10,544 nt of DNA from Pseudomonadota bacterium (lineage in GTDB: Bacteria > Pseudomonadota > Gammaproteobacteria > Steroidobacterales > Steroidobacteraceae), in the NCBI GenBank assembly GCA_021808035.1, contig JAKBCG010000061.1, positions 1-10,544 on the forward strand. The letters are read 5' to 3'. Of this stretch, positions 1 through 6,385 are shown in pieces. How positions within the stretch are numbered: the stretch's first letter is position 1; each line of letters starts with the position of its first letter. The translations under genes were made by a program, and so were the position numbers. Under the pieces are notes generated by a model. It worked only from the letters and a program-made list of their open reading frames with translations, had not been told where the DNA came from and made no database searches.

Positions 1-1
1 C

Positions 2-868
2 GCGGTCGTCTCGACGATGCTGATCGGCATCGGCGGCGGCATCTGGATGGGGCGACGGATCCTCGCGCACGCCGGGGCGATCTCCGCGGTCGCGACCCAG
101 ATCATGCGCGGCGACCTGTCGCGCCGCCTGCCGGTCCGCGACGCCGAGGACGAGTTGAACACGCTGGCGCGGGAGATCAACGGCATGCTCGACAAGATCG
201 AGCAGCTCACCCTCGGCATGCGCACGGTCCTCGACAGCGCCGCGCACGACCTGCGCACGCCCTTGAACCGGCTGCAGTCGACCGCGGAGGCGGCGCTCGC
301 GGGCCTCGGCAAGGAGGCCCCTGAACGGCGCGTGCTCGAACGGGTCACCGCCGAGGTCGACCGGATGCGCAGCACCCTGGATGCGCTGCTGCGGATCGCG
401 CTCGCGGAGACCGGCACCGTCGCGCGCGAGGCGGTCGACCTGTCGGCGCTGGTCGCGAGCATCGTCGAGTTGTACGCGCCGGTCACCGAAGAGCGCGGCA
501 TCGAGTTGCGCAGCGAGGTGGCCGCCGGGGCGCACATCCAGGGCAGCCGGCAGCTGCTCGCGCAGGCGCTTGCGAACCTGCTGGACAACGCGATCAAATT
601 CACGCCGGCCGGCGGACACGTGAGCGTGTTCCTGCGCAACGATCCGCCTGGACCCGAGGTCACGGTCGAGGACGACGGGCCCGGGATTCCGGCCGACAAG
701 CGCGAACTCGTGCTGGGGCGGCGCGTACGGCTCGATGAGGCGCGCAAGGTGCCGGGGTCGGGACTGGGGCTGTCGTTGGTCGCGGCGGTCACGAAGCTGC
801 ACGGAGCGGGGCTCGTGCTTGCGGACGCCGATCCCGGACTGCGGGTATCGTTGAAATTCGCCGCTTGA
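2..868 (+). CDS. Sensor histidine kinase, 3' part (start lies before the window)
   Basis: This is the cytoplasmic part of a membrane-bound two-component sensor kinase, which autophosphorylates on histidine and passes the phosphate to a response regulator. The frame is open from base 2, giving 288 visible residues. Residues 1-16 look like the end of a transmembrane helix (VVSTMLIGIGGGIWMG), followed by a HAMP linker at about 17-69. The HisKA helix carries the phosphoacceptor His82 in AHDLRTPL. The ATPase domain has the N-box Asn196 (NLLDNAIKF), the G1 box at 222-230 (VEDDGPGIP) and the G2 box at 252-257 (GSGLGL). The segment between G1 and G2, where an F-box such as RFYRLD is usual, reads GRRVRLD at 239-245. 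No receiver domain follows. The layout fits EnvZ/TctE-like class I kinases. The partner regulator would be expected just upstream, out of view. The signal sensed cannot be inferred. Confidence 0.93.
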   Translation, partial: AVVSTMLIGIGGGIWMGRRILAHAGAISAVATQIMRGDLSRRLPVRDAEDELNTLAREINGMLDKIEQLTLGMRTVLDSAAHDLRTPLNRLQSTAEAALAGLGKEAPERRVLERVTAEVDRMRSTLDALLRIALAETGTVAREAVDLSALVASIVELYAPVTEERGIELRSEVAAGAHIQGSRQLLAQALANLLDNAIKFTPAGGHVSVFLRNDPPGPEVTVEDDGPGIPADKRELVLGRRVRLDEARKVPGSGLGLSLVAAVTKLHGAGLVLADADPGLRVSLKFAA

Positions 869-870
869 TC

Positions 871-878
871 AAGGAGGG
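871..878 (+). promoter_or_regulatory. Strong Shine-Dalgarno fixing the peptidase start at 883
   Basis: AAGGAGGG lies 4 bases before the ATG at 883. Its AGGAGG core leaves a 5-base spacer. The frame is also open from a TTG at 865, but that codon overlaps the kinase stop and lies upstream of this site, so ATG 883 is the supported start. Confidence 0.85.
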
Positions 879-882
879 TGCG

Positions 883-2907
883 ATGCTGAGAAGAACGATC
901 CTGGCCGCGAGCGCCGCGTGTCTGCTCTCGTCCCCCGGTGCGCCGGCGGCGCCGGCGCCGTCATCCGGCATCGACCTGCGCTGGGTGCTGCCGACCGTGC
1001 GGCCCCAGGACGACATCTACCGGCACCTGAACGGCAAGTGGCTCGAGGACTTCCGGATCCCGGCCGACAAGTCCTCGTACTCGATGTTCACGCGGGTGAA
1101 CGACGAGACCGAGCGGCAGTTGAAGACGATCGTCGACGGATTGCAGAAGGGCGGCGCCCGGGATCCCGAGGCGCGCAAGATCGCCGACCTCTACGCAAGC
1201 TACATGGACGTCGCGCGGATCGACGCGCTCGGGGCGTCGCCGATCGCGGGCGAGCTGCGGCGGATCGACGCGATCACCGACAAGCGCGGGATCGCCGCGT
1301 TGATCGCGCATGACAACGAATCGATCGCGGACGCGCCCTTCGACGTCGGGATCGCGCAGGATTCGCGCGATTCCACCCGCTACGCGGTGTACCTCGCCCA
1401 GGGCGGTCTCGGCCTGCCGAACCGCGACTACTACCTCAGCCAGGCGCCGAAGCTGGTCGCGACGCGCGCCGCCTACCTCGATTATGTGCGGGCGATGTTC
1501 CGCCTCGCGGGCTTCGCCCACCCGGCACGCAGCGCCGCCGAGATCATGCAGGTGGAAACGGCGCTCGCGAAGCTCCAGTGGTCGCCGGTCGCGAACCGGG
1601 ACCCGGTGAAGACTTACAACAAGACGACCCTGGCCGAGCTGCCGCGCCTGATGCGCGGTTACGACTGGTCCGAATACCTCCGGGACACCGGTCTCGCCGG
1701 CAAGGTGGACTACGTGATCGTGAGCCAGCCGAGCTACTTCACCGGGCTCGGCCGGCTGATCGACACCACGCCGCTGCCGGTGTGGAAGGCGTACTTCCGG
1801 TGGCGGGTGCTGTCGGCGGCCGCACCCTACCTCTCGCAGAACTTCGTCCGGCGGCGGTTCGCGTTCGAAGGCACGGTGCTGAAGGGCACGCAGGTGAACC
1901 GGCCCCGCTGGCAGCGCGGCCTCTCGCTCGTCGACGTCGCGATGGGCGAAGCGCTCGGGAAGCTCTACGTCGCCCGCTATTTCCCGCCGCGCAACAAGGC
2001 GCAGATGCTGGCGCTGGTTCATCACCTGATCGACGCCTATCGGGCGGACATCGCCAAGCTCGACTGGATGAGCCCGCCGTCGCGCGTCGGCGCGCTCGCG
2101 AAACTCGACAAGCTCGCGATCAAGATCGGCTATCCGGACAAATGGCGCGACTACGGCGCGCTCTCGATCCGACGCGATGACCTGTACGGCAACGTCGTCC
2201 GCGCGACCGAGTTCGAGTACCGGCGCGAGCGCGCGAAGCTCGGCAAGCCGATCGACCGGACGGAATGGGGTATGAGCCCGCAGAACGTCAACGCGTACTA
2301 TGATCCGACGATGAACGAGATCGTGTTTCCGGCAGCGATCCTGCAACCGCCGTTCTTCGACGTGAACGCCGACGAAGCCGCCAACTACGGGGCGATCGGC
2401 GCGGTGATCGGTCACGAGATCAGCCACGGCTTCGACGACGAAGGCAGTCAGTTCGACGCGAACGGCAATCTGCACGACTGGATGACGCCGGCGGACCATG
2501 CGAAGTTCGCCGCGAAGACGCGGGCGCTGATCGCCCAGTATTCCCGCTACGAGCCCGTGCCGGGGTTCCACGTGAACGGCAAGCTCACGCTCGGGGAGAA
2601 CATCGCGGACAATTCCGGCCTGGCGATTGCGTACCAGGCCTACCATCTCGCGCTGCATGGCCGGCCGGCGCCGGTGATCGACGGGATGACCGGTGATCAG
2701 CGCTTCTATTACGGCTTCGTGCAGATGTGGCGCGGCAAGGTGCGCCGCGCGCAGCAGATCCTGTGGCTGAAGACCGATCCGCATTCGCCGCCGTACGTGC
2801 GCGGCACGGCGCCGTTGCGCAACCAGGCTGGGTTCTACCGGGCGTTCGACGTCAAGCCCGGCGACAAGATGTACCTGCCGCCAAACCAGCGCGTGTCGAT
2901 CTGGTGA
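883..2907 (+). CDS. M13-family (neprilysin/PepO-like) zinc metallopeptidase, exported
   Basis: This is a 674-residue zinc endopeptidase of the M13 family, whose members cut peptides on the amino side of hydrophobic residues. The N-terminus looks like a Sec signal (MLRRTILAASAACLLSS, then an Ala/Pro-rich stretch), so the enzyme probably acts in the periplasm or outside the cell. The zinc site is complete: HEISH at 511-515 and the third ligand Glu572 in GENIAD (572-576, with Asp576). The substrate-binding NAYYDP motif is at 470-475. His634 and Arg640 in DPHSPPYVR match the spacing of neprilysin His711 and Arg717. The protein ends in RVSIW, with the family's terminal Trp. Length is normal for the family. 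The mature part has no cysteine, unlike the disulfide-rich animal enzymes. The kinase gene ends 14 bases upstream, so co-transcription is plausible. The physiological substrate is unknown. Confidence 0.95.
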   Translation: MLRRTILAASAACLLSSPGAPAAPAPSSGIDLRWVLPTVRPQDDIYRHLNGKWLEDFRIPADKSSYSMFTRVNDETERQLKTIVDGLQKGGARDPEARKIADLYASYMDVARIDALGASPIAGELRRIDAITDKRGIAALIAHDNESIADAPFDVGIAQDSRDSTRYAVYLAQGGLGLPNRDYYLSQAPKLVATRAAYLDYVRAMFRLAGFAHPARSAAEIMQVETALAKLQWSPVANRDPVKTYNKTTLAELPRLMRGYDWSEYLRDTGLAGKVDYVIVSQPSYFTGLGRLIDTTPLPVWKAYFRWRVLSAAAPYLSQNFVRRRFAFEGTVLKGTQVNRPRWQRGLSLVDVAMGEALGKLYVARYFPPRNKAQMLALVHHLIDAYRADIAKLDWMSPPSRVGALAKLDKLAIKIGYPDKWRDYGALSIRRDDLYGNVVRATEFEYRRERAKLGKPIDRTEWGMSPQNVNAYYDPTMNEIVFPAAILQPPFFDVNADEAANYGAIGAVIGHEISHGFDDEGSQFDANGNLHDWMTPADHAKFAAKTRALIAQYSRYEPVPGFHVNGKLTLGENIADNSGLAIAYQAYHLALHGRPAPVIDGMTGDQRFYYGFVQMWRGKVRRAQQILWLKTDPHSPPYVRGTAPLRNQAGFYRAFDVKPGDKMYLPPNQRVSIW

Positions 2908-2919
2908 CGGGGGCAGGGC

Positions 2920-2933
2920 GTCAATAATTCGAC
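2920..2933 (+). promoter_or_regulatory. Candidate FleQ box (enhancer-binding-protein site) upstream of fliL
   Basis: GTCAATAATTCGAC is an AT-rich imperfect dyad in a very GC-rich region. From memory, the Pseudomonas FleQ box is close to GTCaNTAAAtTGAC, and about 11-12 of 14 positions agree, including both GTC/GAC ends. The centre is about 116 bases before the predicted fliL transcription start, a typical distance for a sigma-54 activator site. FleQ itself is not encoded in this window, so the assignment is an inference. Confidence 0.55.
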
Positions 2934-2936
2934 GGT

Positions 2937-2964
2937 CCGGCCCGCGGCCTAAGCCGCGGGCCGG
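2937..2964 (+). terminator. Perfect 12-bp inverted repeat, possible terminator after the peptidase gene
   Basis: The arms CCGGCCCGCGGC (2937-2948) and GCCGCGGGCCGG (2953-2964) are exact reverse complements around a CTAA loop. A transcript would form a very stable GC hairpin 30 bases after the peptidase stop codon. No T-run follows, so it is not a classical intrinsic terminator. It could instead aid Rho-dependent ending, protect the mRNA 3' end, or affect DNA shape between the upstream site and the promoter. The inverted repeat is certain; its function is not. Confidence 0.5.
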
Positions 2965-2969
2965 CGCCG

Positions 2970-2985
2970 GCGCCGCAATCGGCGC
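2970..2985 (+). repeat. Small hairpin next to the large inverted repeat
   Basis: GCGCCG and CGGCGC pair around a CAAT loop, giving a 6-bp stem followed by AAAAA on the + strand. It partly shares bases with a GGCGCCGGCGCC self-complementary stretch at 2963-2974, which in turn touches the large repeat. Alternative, mutually exclusive folds are therefore possible. No function can be assigned. Confidence 0.35.
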
Positions 2986-3016
2986 AAAAACCCCGGAGTT
3001 TCACTGCGCGATTGAT

Positions 3017-3032
3017 TGGCATGAAAATTGCT
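3017..3032 (+). promoter_or_regulatory. Sigma-54 (RpoN) -24/-12 promoter of the fliL operon
   Basis: TGGCATG, four A residues, then TTGCT matches the sigma-54 consensus TGGCAYG-N4-TTGCW. The GG (3018-3019) and GC (3030-3031) are separated by exactly 10 bases, as required. Counting 12 bases from the GC places transcription start near 3043, leaving a leader of about 36 bases before the fliL ATG. Flagellar genes with such promoters need an AAA+ activator, FleQ in Pseudomonas-like bacteria. Confidence 0.9.
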
Positions 3033-3064
3033 TGATCCGCCGACAGCGGTCATTCGCCGCACTC

Positions 3065-3069
3065 GAGGA
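3065..3069 (+). promoter_or_regulatory. fliL ribosome binding site
   Basis: GAGGA lies 9 bases before the ATG at 3079. The frame is also open from a TTG at 3028, but that codon is part of the -12 promoter element and lies before the predicted transcript start, so it cannot be used from this promoter. Confidence 0.7.
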
Positions 3070-3078
3070 TCGACATCC

Positions 3079-3627
3079 ATGGCCGAAGGGGACGAGAGCA
3101 GTCCGGCGGAGCCCGCGAAGCGATCCGGGGGTCTCGGGGGGCGGATCGTCAACGCCATCGGGATCTTCGTGCTGACGCTCGCGGCGGTCGTCGTCGGCGG
3201 CTATCTGAACGCGCTTCTGCATCCGCCACCGGATTTCAAACTCGGCCCCGACGGCAAGATCACGCCCTACGTGCCCCCTGTCGTCGCCGGCCGTGCCGCG
3301 GATGCCGGCAAGCCCGCGATCTATTACGCGCTCGATCCGCCGCTGGTGGTCAATTTCCAGGACGGGGATGCGGTCCGCTTCCTGCAGGTCAGCATCGAGG
3401 TGATGGCGCGCGATCAGAAAGCCATCGACAGCGTCAAGCGCAACGAGCCGCTGATCCGCAACAACCTGCTGATGTTGATGAGCAATCGCGACTTCAAGAC
3501 GCTGATGACTTTGCAAGGCAAGGAAGACCTGCGCAAGCAGGCGCTCGCGGCGATCCAAGCGGTGCAGCGCACCGACGGCGGACCGCTGATCGACGACGTG
3601 CTGTTCACCAGCTTCGTGGTGCAGTGA
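3079..3627 (+). CDS. fliL: Flagellar basal body-associated protein FliL
   Basis: FliL is a single-pass inner-membrane protein that surrounds or supports the MotAB-type stators at the flagellar motor and affects torque and swarming. The 182-residue product has a charged cytoplasmic tail (1-22), one transmembrane helix at about 23-43 (IVNAIGIFVLTLAAVVVGGY) and a periplasmic domain. The family's features follow: YYALDPPLVVNF, the long RNNLLMLMSNRDFKTL segment and the C-terminal end VLFTSFVVQ. It is the first gene after the sigma-54 promoter. The ATG at 3079 is chosen because it has a GAGGA site and lies inside the predicted transcript. The stop codon overlaps the fliM ATG by one base (TGATG). 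In many genomes fliK precedes fliL; here a metallopeptidase gene does. Confidence 0.95.
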   Translation: MAEGDESSPAEPAKRSGGLGGRIVNAIGIFVLTLAAVVVGGYLNALLHPPPDFKLGPDGKITPYVPPVVAGRAADAGKPAIYYALDPPLVVNFQDGDAVRFLQVSIEVMARDQKAIDSVKRNEPLIRNNLLMLMSNRDFKTLMTLQGKEDLRKQALAAIQAVQRTDGGPLIDDVLFTSFVVQ

Positions 3628-4619
3628 TGGCGGCCAGCAGCGATCAAGGCGTCGCAACCGCCGCGTCGGGCGGCGCGCGCGAGCGGTCGGCGATCTCGGA
3701 GGAGGAGGTTTCCGCGCTCCTCGAGAACACGCCGTCCGGTCCTGCGGCGGCGGGCATCGCGCGTCCGTTCGACTTCGCGGCCCACCGGATCAGCCGGACG
3801 TCCCTGCCGGTGCTCGAGACCATCTGCCGGGAGTGCGTCGAGCCGACCCGGACCGCGCTCACGGCGTTGCTGAACCGCCCCCTGGAGACGAGCTTCACGG
3901 GTCTCGCCCGGCAATCGACGGCCGACGCGTTCGCCGAACTGCCGGCGCCCGCGAGCATCGCGGTGATCCGGCTCAAGCCGCTCACCGGTGAAGCCCGGGT
4001 CGTGATCGATCCGCCGCTGTTGCTCGCGATGGTCGATGCGTTCTTCGGCGGCAGCGGCCGACCGAGCGCGGATCCCCAGGCGGCGGTCGGACCCGCCGCG
4101 CAGCGGTTTCTCGCGCTCGCGATGGGCGCGCTCGGCACCGGCTTCGCGACCGCGTTCGCCCAAGCGGCGCCGCTGGAGGTCGAAACGGTGCGGCTCGAGA
4201 CGAACCCCCGGGCGCGGCGCGGCGGCGACGCGCAGGACACGGTATTGGTCGCACGCTTCGGCGTCGAGATCGGCACGGCCTCGGGTGAGATCCGCTGGCT
4301 GCTGCCCGAAGCGCTGTTCGCCCCGATCCGCGAAGCACTCGCGTCCGAAGGCGGCAAGCCCGTCCCGCGGCCGCAGGCCGCCTGGGCGCCGCTCCTCGGT
4401 GCCGCGCTGCAGGCCGCCGAGGTCGAAGCGCGGGCCGTGCTCAGCGAGGCGCACATCAGCATCGGCGCGCTCGTGCGCCTCGCTCCCGGGGACGTGATAC
4501 CGATCGAGCCGCCGCAGCACGTCGTGCTGCTCGCCGGCGATATTGCGCTGTATCGCGGCCGGTTCGGATCCTCCAACGGCCGCAACGCGGTCAAAATCCT
4601 GTCGCGGGAGCCGGTATGA
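3627..4619 (+). CDS. fliM: Flagellar motor switch protein FliM (divergent)
   Basis: FliM forms the middle of the cytoplasmic C-ring, binds phosphorylated CheY and helps set rotation direction. The 330-residue product has the usual length. Residues 23-32 (ISEEEVSALL) resemble the CheY-binding motif LSQDEIDALL but lie further from the N-terminus than is typical and are only partly conserved. The middle domain is recognisable from FDFAAHRISRTSLPVLE and from FFGGSGR (139-145), the conserved GGxGR loop. The C-terminal SPOA domain covers roughly 250-325 and contacts FliN. Around the family's NPQF segment it reads NPRARRGG. ATG 3627 overlaps the fliL stop by one base; a GTG at 3624 is a possible alternative. 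No clear Shine-Dalgarno is seen, so translation is probably coupled to fliL. FliM is clear from context and domains, but it is the least conserved protein of the set. Confidence 0.92.
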   Translation: MAASSDQGVATAASGGARERSAISEEEVSALLENTPSGPAAAGIARPFDFAAHRISRTSLPVLETICRECVEPTRTALTALLNRPLETSFTGLARQSTADAFAELPAPASIAVIRLKPLTGEARVVIDPPLLLAMVDAFFGGSGRPSADPQAAVGPAAQRFLALAMGALGTGFATAFAQAAPLEVETVRLETNPRARRGGDAQDTVLVARFGVEIGTASGEIRWLLPEALFAPIREALASEGGKPVPRPQAAWAPLLGAALQAAEVEARAVLSEAHISIGALVRLAPGDVIPIEPPQHVVLLAGDIALYRGRFGSSNGRNAVKILSREPV

Positions 4620-4963
4620 ACGAGAACGACACCCCGCGTGGCCCGGCCGCCCGCGCGCCGATCGGCGAACTCGGACCGAGCACGCCGAGCGCGCCCCCCC
4701 AGGAGGTGAACCTCGACCTCATCCTCGAGGTCATGGTCACGCTCGCGCTCGAAGTCGGTCGCGTGCGGATGCCGGTGCGCGAGCTGCTGCGCCTCACGCC
4801 GGGGTCGATCGTCGAGTTGAGCCGGCAGTCGAACGAGCCGCTCGACCTGCTGGTCAATGGCGTGAGGGTGGCCCGCGGTGAACTCGTCGTGGTCGACGAC
4901 AAGTTCGGCGTGCGCCTCACCGAGGTCGTCAGTCCGGCCGAACGGATGGAACGCGCCGGATGA
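4616..4963 (+). CDS. fliN: Flagellar motor switch protein FliN
   Basis: FliN forms the lower C-ring with FliM and also captures the export-cargo complex FliH-FliI. The 115-residue product has a Pro/Ala-rich N-terminal tail (about 1-31) and one SPOA domain (about 32-105). The domain shows the family pattern clearly: VNLDLILEVMVTLALEVGR, TPGSIVELSRQSNEPLDLLVNG and VVVDDKFGVRLTEVVSPAER. It is much closer to the family consensus than its partner FliM is. Its ATG shares an ATGA with the fliM stop, and GGGAG at 4606-4610 provides a ribosome binding site inside the end of fliM. The tight coupling fits proteins that assemble in fixed ratio. Confidence 0.97.
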   Translation: MNENDTPRGPAARAPIGELGPSTPSAPPQEVNLDLILEVMVTLALEVGRVRMPVRELLRLTPGSIVELSRQSNEPLDLLVNGVRVARGELVVVDDKFGVRLTEVVSPAERMERAG

Positions 4964-5331
4964 GCCCGACCGCTCTCGGTGCCGGGTCGCCGCTGTCGAT
5001 CGGCAGTCTGGTGCAGGCCACCTTCAGTCTCGCGTTGGTCCTCGCGGCGATCCTTGGCGTGGCGTGGGTGCTGAAGCGAGCCCGCCTCGCGCCGCGCGGC
5101 GGGCGCGGCGCGATCGGCGTGATCGATCAGCTCGCGATCGGCCCGCGCGAGCGGGTGATGCTGTTGCGCGTCGGTGAGGCGCAGCTCCTGCTCGGCGTCG
5201 GCCCAAGCGGGATCGTGGGTCTCGTGCCGCTCGCGACCCCGCTGATGGCGGATGCCGCGGCGGCGCCGTCCCAGCCGTTCGCCGAGCGTCTGCGCGAATT
5301 CCTCGGCCGCAACGCGGGGTCCGCCGGATGA
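4960..5331 (+). CDS. fliO: Flagellar export assembly protein FliO
   Basis: FliO is a small membrane protein that promotes stable assembly of the FliP ring during building of the flagellar type III export gate; it is not part of the final core. The 123-residue product has a short N-terminal segment, one transmembrane helix at about 17-38 (ending AAILGVAWVLKR) and a cytoplasmic domain. That domain carries the FliO pattern: GVIDQLAIGPRERVMLLRVG followed by AQLLLGVGPSGIVGLVPL. It overlaps fliN through ATGA and runs into fliP through another ATGA. FliO is poorly conserved between species, so the assignment rests on this short motif together with its position between fliN and fliP. Confidence 0.93.
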   Translation: MSPTALGAGSPLSIGSLVQATFSLALVLAAILGVAWVLKRARLAPRGGRGAIGVIDQLAIGPRERVMLLRVGEAQLLLGVGPSGIVGLVPLATPLMADAAAAPSQPFAERLREFLGRNAGSAG

Positions 5332-6110
5332 GCATCGCGAGGACGCTATCGCGCAATGCGCGCCGCGCCGTCGCCGTCGCGCTGGTCGCGGGCGCGGGCA
5401 TCGCGCTGCTGCCGCACGCGGTCCACGCCCAGGCCGTGCTGCCCGCGCTCGCGATCAAGACCGCGAAGAACGGCGCGCAGACGTACTCGCTGACGATCCA
5501 GATCCTGATCCTGATGACGGTGCTGACGCTGCTGCCGGCGATCCTGCTCGCGATGACGGCGTTCACGCGGATCATCATCGTGCTGTCGATCCTGCGGCAG
5601 GCGCTCGGGATGACCACCACACCGTCGAACCAGGTGCTCACCAGCCTCGCGCTGTTCCTCACCTTCTTCGTGATGAGTTCGACCTTGAACCAGGCGTACA
5701 CCAACGGCGTGCAACCGTATCTCGCCGGCCAGATTGCCGGCGCGGTCGCGGTCGACCGCTCGGTCGCGCCGCTGAAGCGTTTCATGCTCGCGCAGACCCG
5801 CGCCGACGATCTGCGGCTGTTCACGCGGCTGTCGGGCAGTCCGGGCTTCGCGAATCCGGATGCGGTGCCGCTGTCGGTGCTGATCCCGACGTTCATGACC
5901 AGCGAGCTGAAGACCGCGTTCCAGATCGGCTTCATGATCTACATCCCGTTCGTGGTGATCGACCTCGTCGTCGCGAGCGTGCTGATGTCGATGGGCATGA
6001 TGATGCTGTCGCCGATGCTCGTCTCGCTGCCGTTCAAGATCATGTTGTTCGTGCTGGTCGACGGCTGGACGCTGCTGCTCGGCACCCTCGCGGCGAGCTT
6101 CCATCGATGA
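5328..6110 (+). CDS. fliP: Flagellar export gate protein FliP
   Basis: FliP is the main subunit of the FliPQR export gate, with five copies forming the pore that secretes rod, hook and filament proteins. The 260-residue precursor starts with a Sec signal peptide with a likely cut after Ala34 (AVHA/QA), usual for flagellar FliP. The family signatures are intact: LPAILLAMTAFTRIIIVLSI and RQALGMTTTPSNQVL in the first helical pair, FMTSELKTAFQIGFMIYIPF, and a methionine-rich gating loop MGMMML at 222-227 followed by SPMLVSLPFKIMLFVLVDGW. Four hydrophobic helices follow the signal peptide. It overlaps fliO by ATGA at its start and fliQ by ATGA at its end. Confidence 0.98.
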   Translation: MSIARTLSRNARRAVAVALVAGAGIALLPHAVHAQAVLPALAIKTAKNGAQTYSLTIQILILMTVLTLLPAILLAMTAFTRIIIVLSILRQALGMTTTPSNQVLTSLALFLTFFVMSSTLNQAYTNGVQPYLAGQIAGAVAVDRSVAPLKRFMLAQTRADDLRLFTRLSGSPGFANPDAVPLSVLIPTFMTSELKTAFQIGFMIYIPFVVIDLVVASVLMSMGMMMLSPMLVSLPFKIMLFVLVDGWTLLLGTLAASFHR

Positions 6111-6376
6111 CGCCGGGGACGGTGATGGACCTCGCGCATCAGACGCTGTTCGTGACAGCGCTGATCGCGGCACCGCTGCTGCTGGTCTCGCTGGTCGCCG
6201 GCCTGGTGATCGGGATGCTGCAGGCGGCTACGCAGATCCACGAGGCCACCTTGAGCTTCATTCCGAAGCTGCTGTGCGTGGTCGAGACCTTGTTCGTCGC
6301 CGGCCCGTGGATGCTGAAGATCCTGATCGCGTTCACGCGCGGCCTCTACGCCGGCATTCCCGCGGCGGTCGGATAG
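6107..6376 (+). CDS. fliQ: Flagellar export gate protein FliQ
   Basis: FliQ is the small two-helix subunit of the FliPQR export gate, with four copies wrapping the FliP-FliR core. The 89-residue product has the same length as enterobacterial FliQ and a near-consensus sequence: AAPLLLVSLVAGLVIGMLQA, ATQIHEATLSFIPKL and VAGPWMLKILI. The same frame is open far upstream through fliP (from 5252). ATG 6107 is chosen because it overlaps the fliP stop as ATGA, gives the family's MTPxxV start and yields the normal length. A second in-frame ATG at 6125 would drop six residues and is less likely. No Shine-Dalgarno is evident, so translation is probably coupled to fliP. Confidence 0.97.
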   Translation: MTPGTVMDLAHQTLFVTALIAAPLLLVSLVAGLVIGMLQAATQIHEATLSFIPKLLCVVETLFVAGPWMLKILIAFTRGLYAGIPAAVG

Positions 6377-6385
6377 GGGCGGTCG

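Noticed and set aside
918..924. Possible lipoprotein cysteine (Cys13) in the peptidase leader
   Set aside because: The preceding residues are SAA without the Leu/Val/Ile expected at -3, so an ordinary Sec signal is more likely.
961..2784. Long open frame of 607 codons on the minus strand, opposite the peptidase gene
   Set aside because: The overlapping + strand gene has full catalytic motifs. The antisense product is Arg/His-rich with no recognisable domain, a common artefact of GC-rich codon use.
2986..2990. A-run after the small hairpin read as a terminator
   Set aside because: On the + strand it is A, not T. On the minus strand the T-run precedes the stem and does not follow it, so neither strand forms an intrinsic terminator here.
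3028..3078. TTG start for fliL at 3028
   Set aside because: This TTG is the -12 part of the sigma-54 promoter and precedes the predicted transcript start near 3043.
3414..4520. Minus-strand open frame opposite fliL and fliM
   Set aside because: It is a low-complexity Arg/Ala/Gly-rich translation lying antisense to clear flagellar genes.
5252..6376. A 374-codon open frame containing fliQ at its end
   Set aside because: Only the last 89 codons match a known protein (FliQ). The upstream part is a shadow of fliO and fliP.
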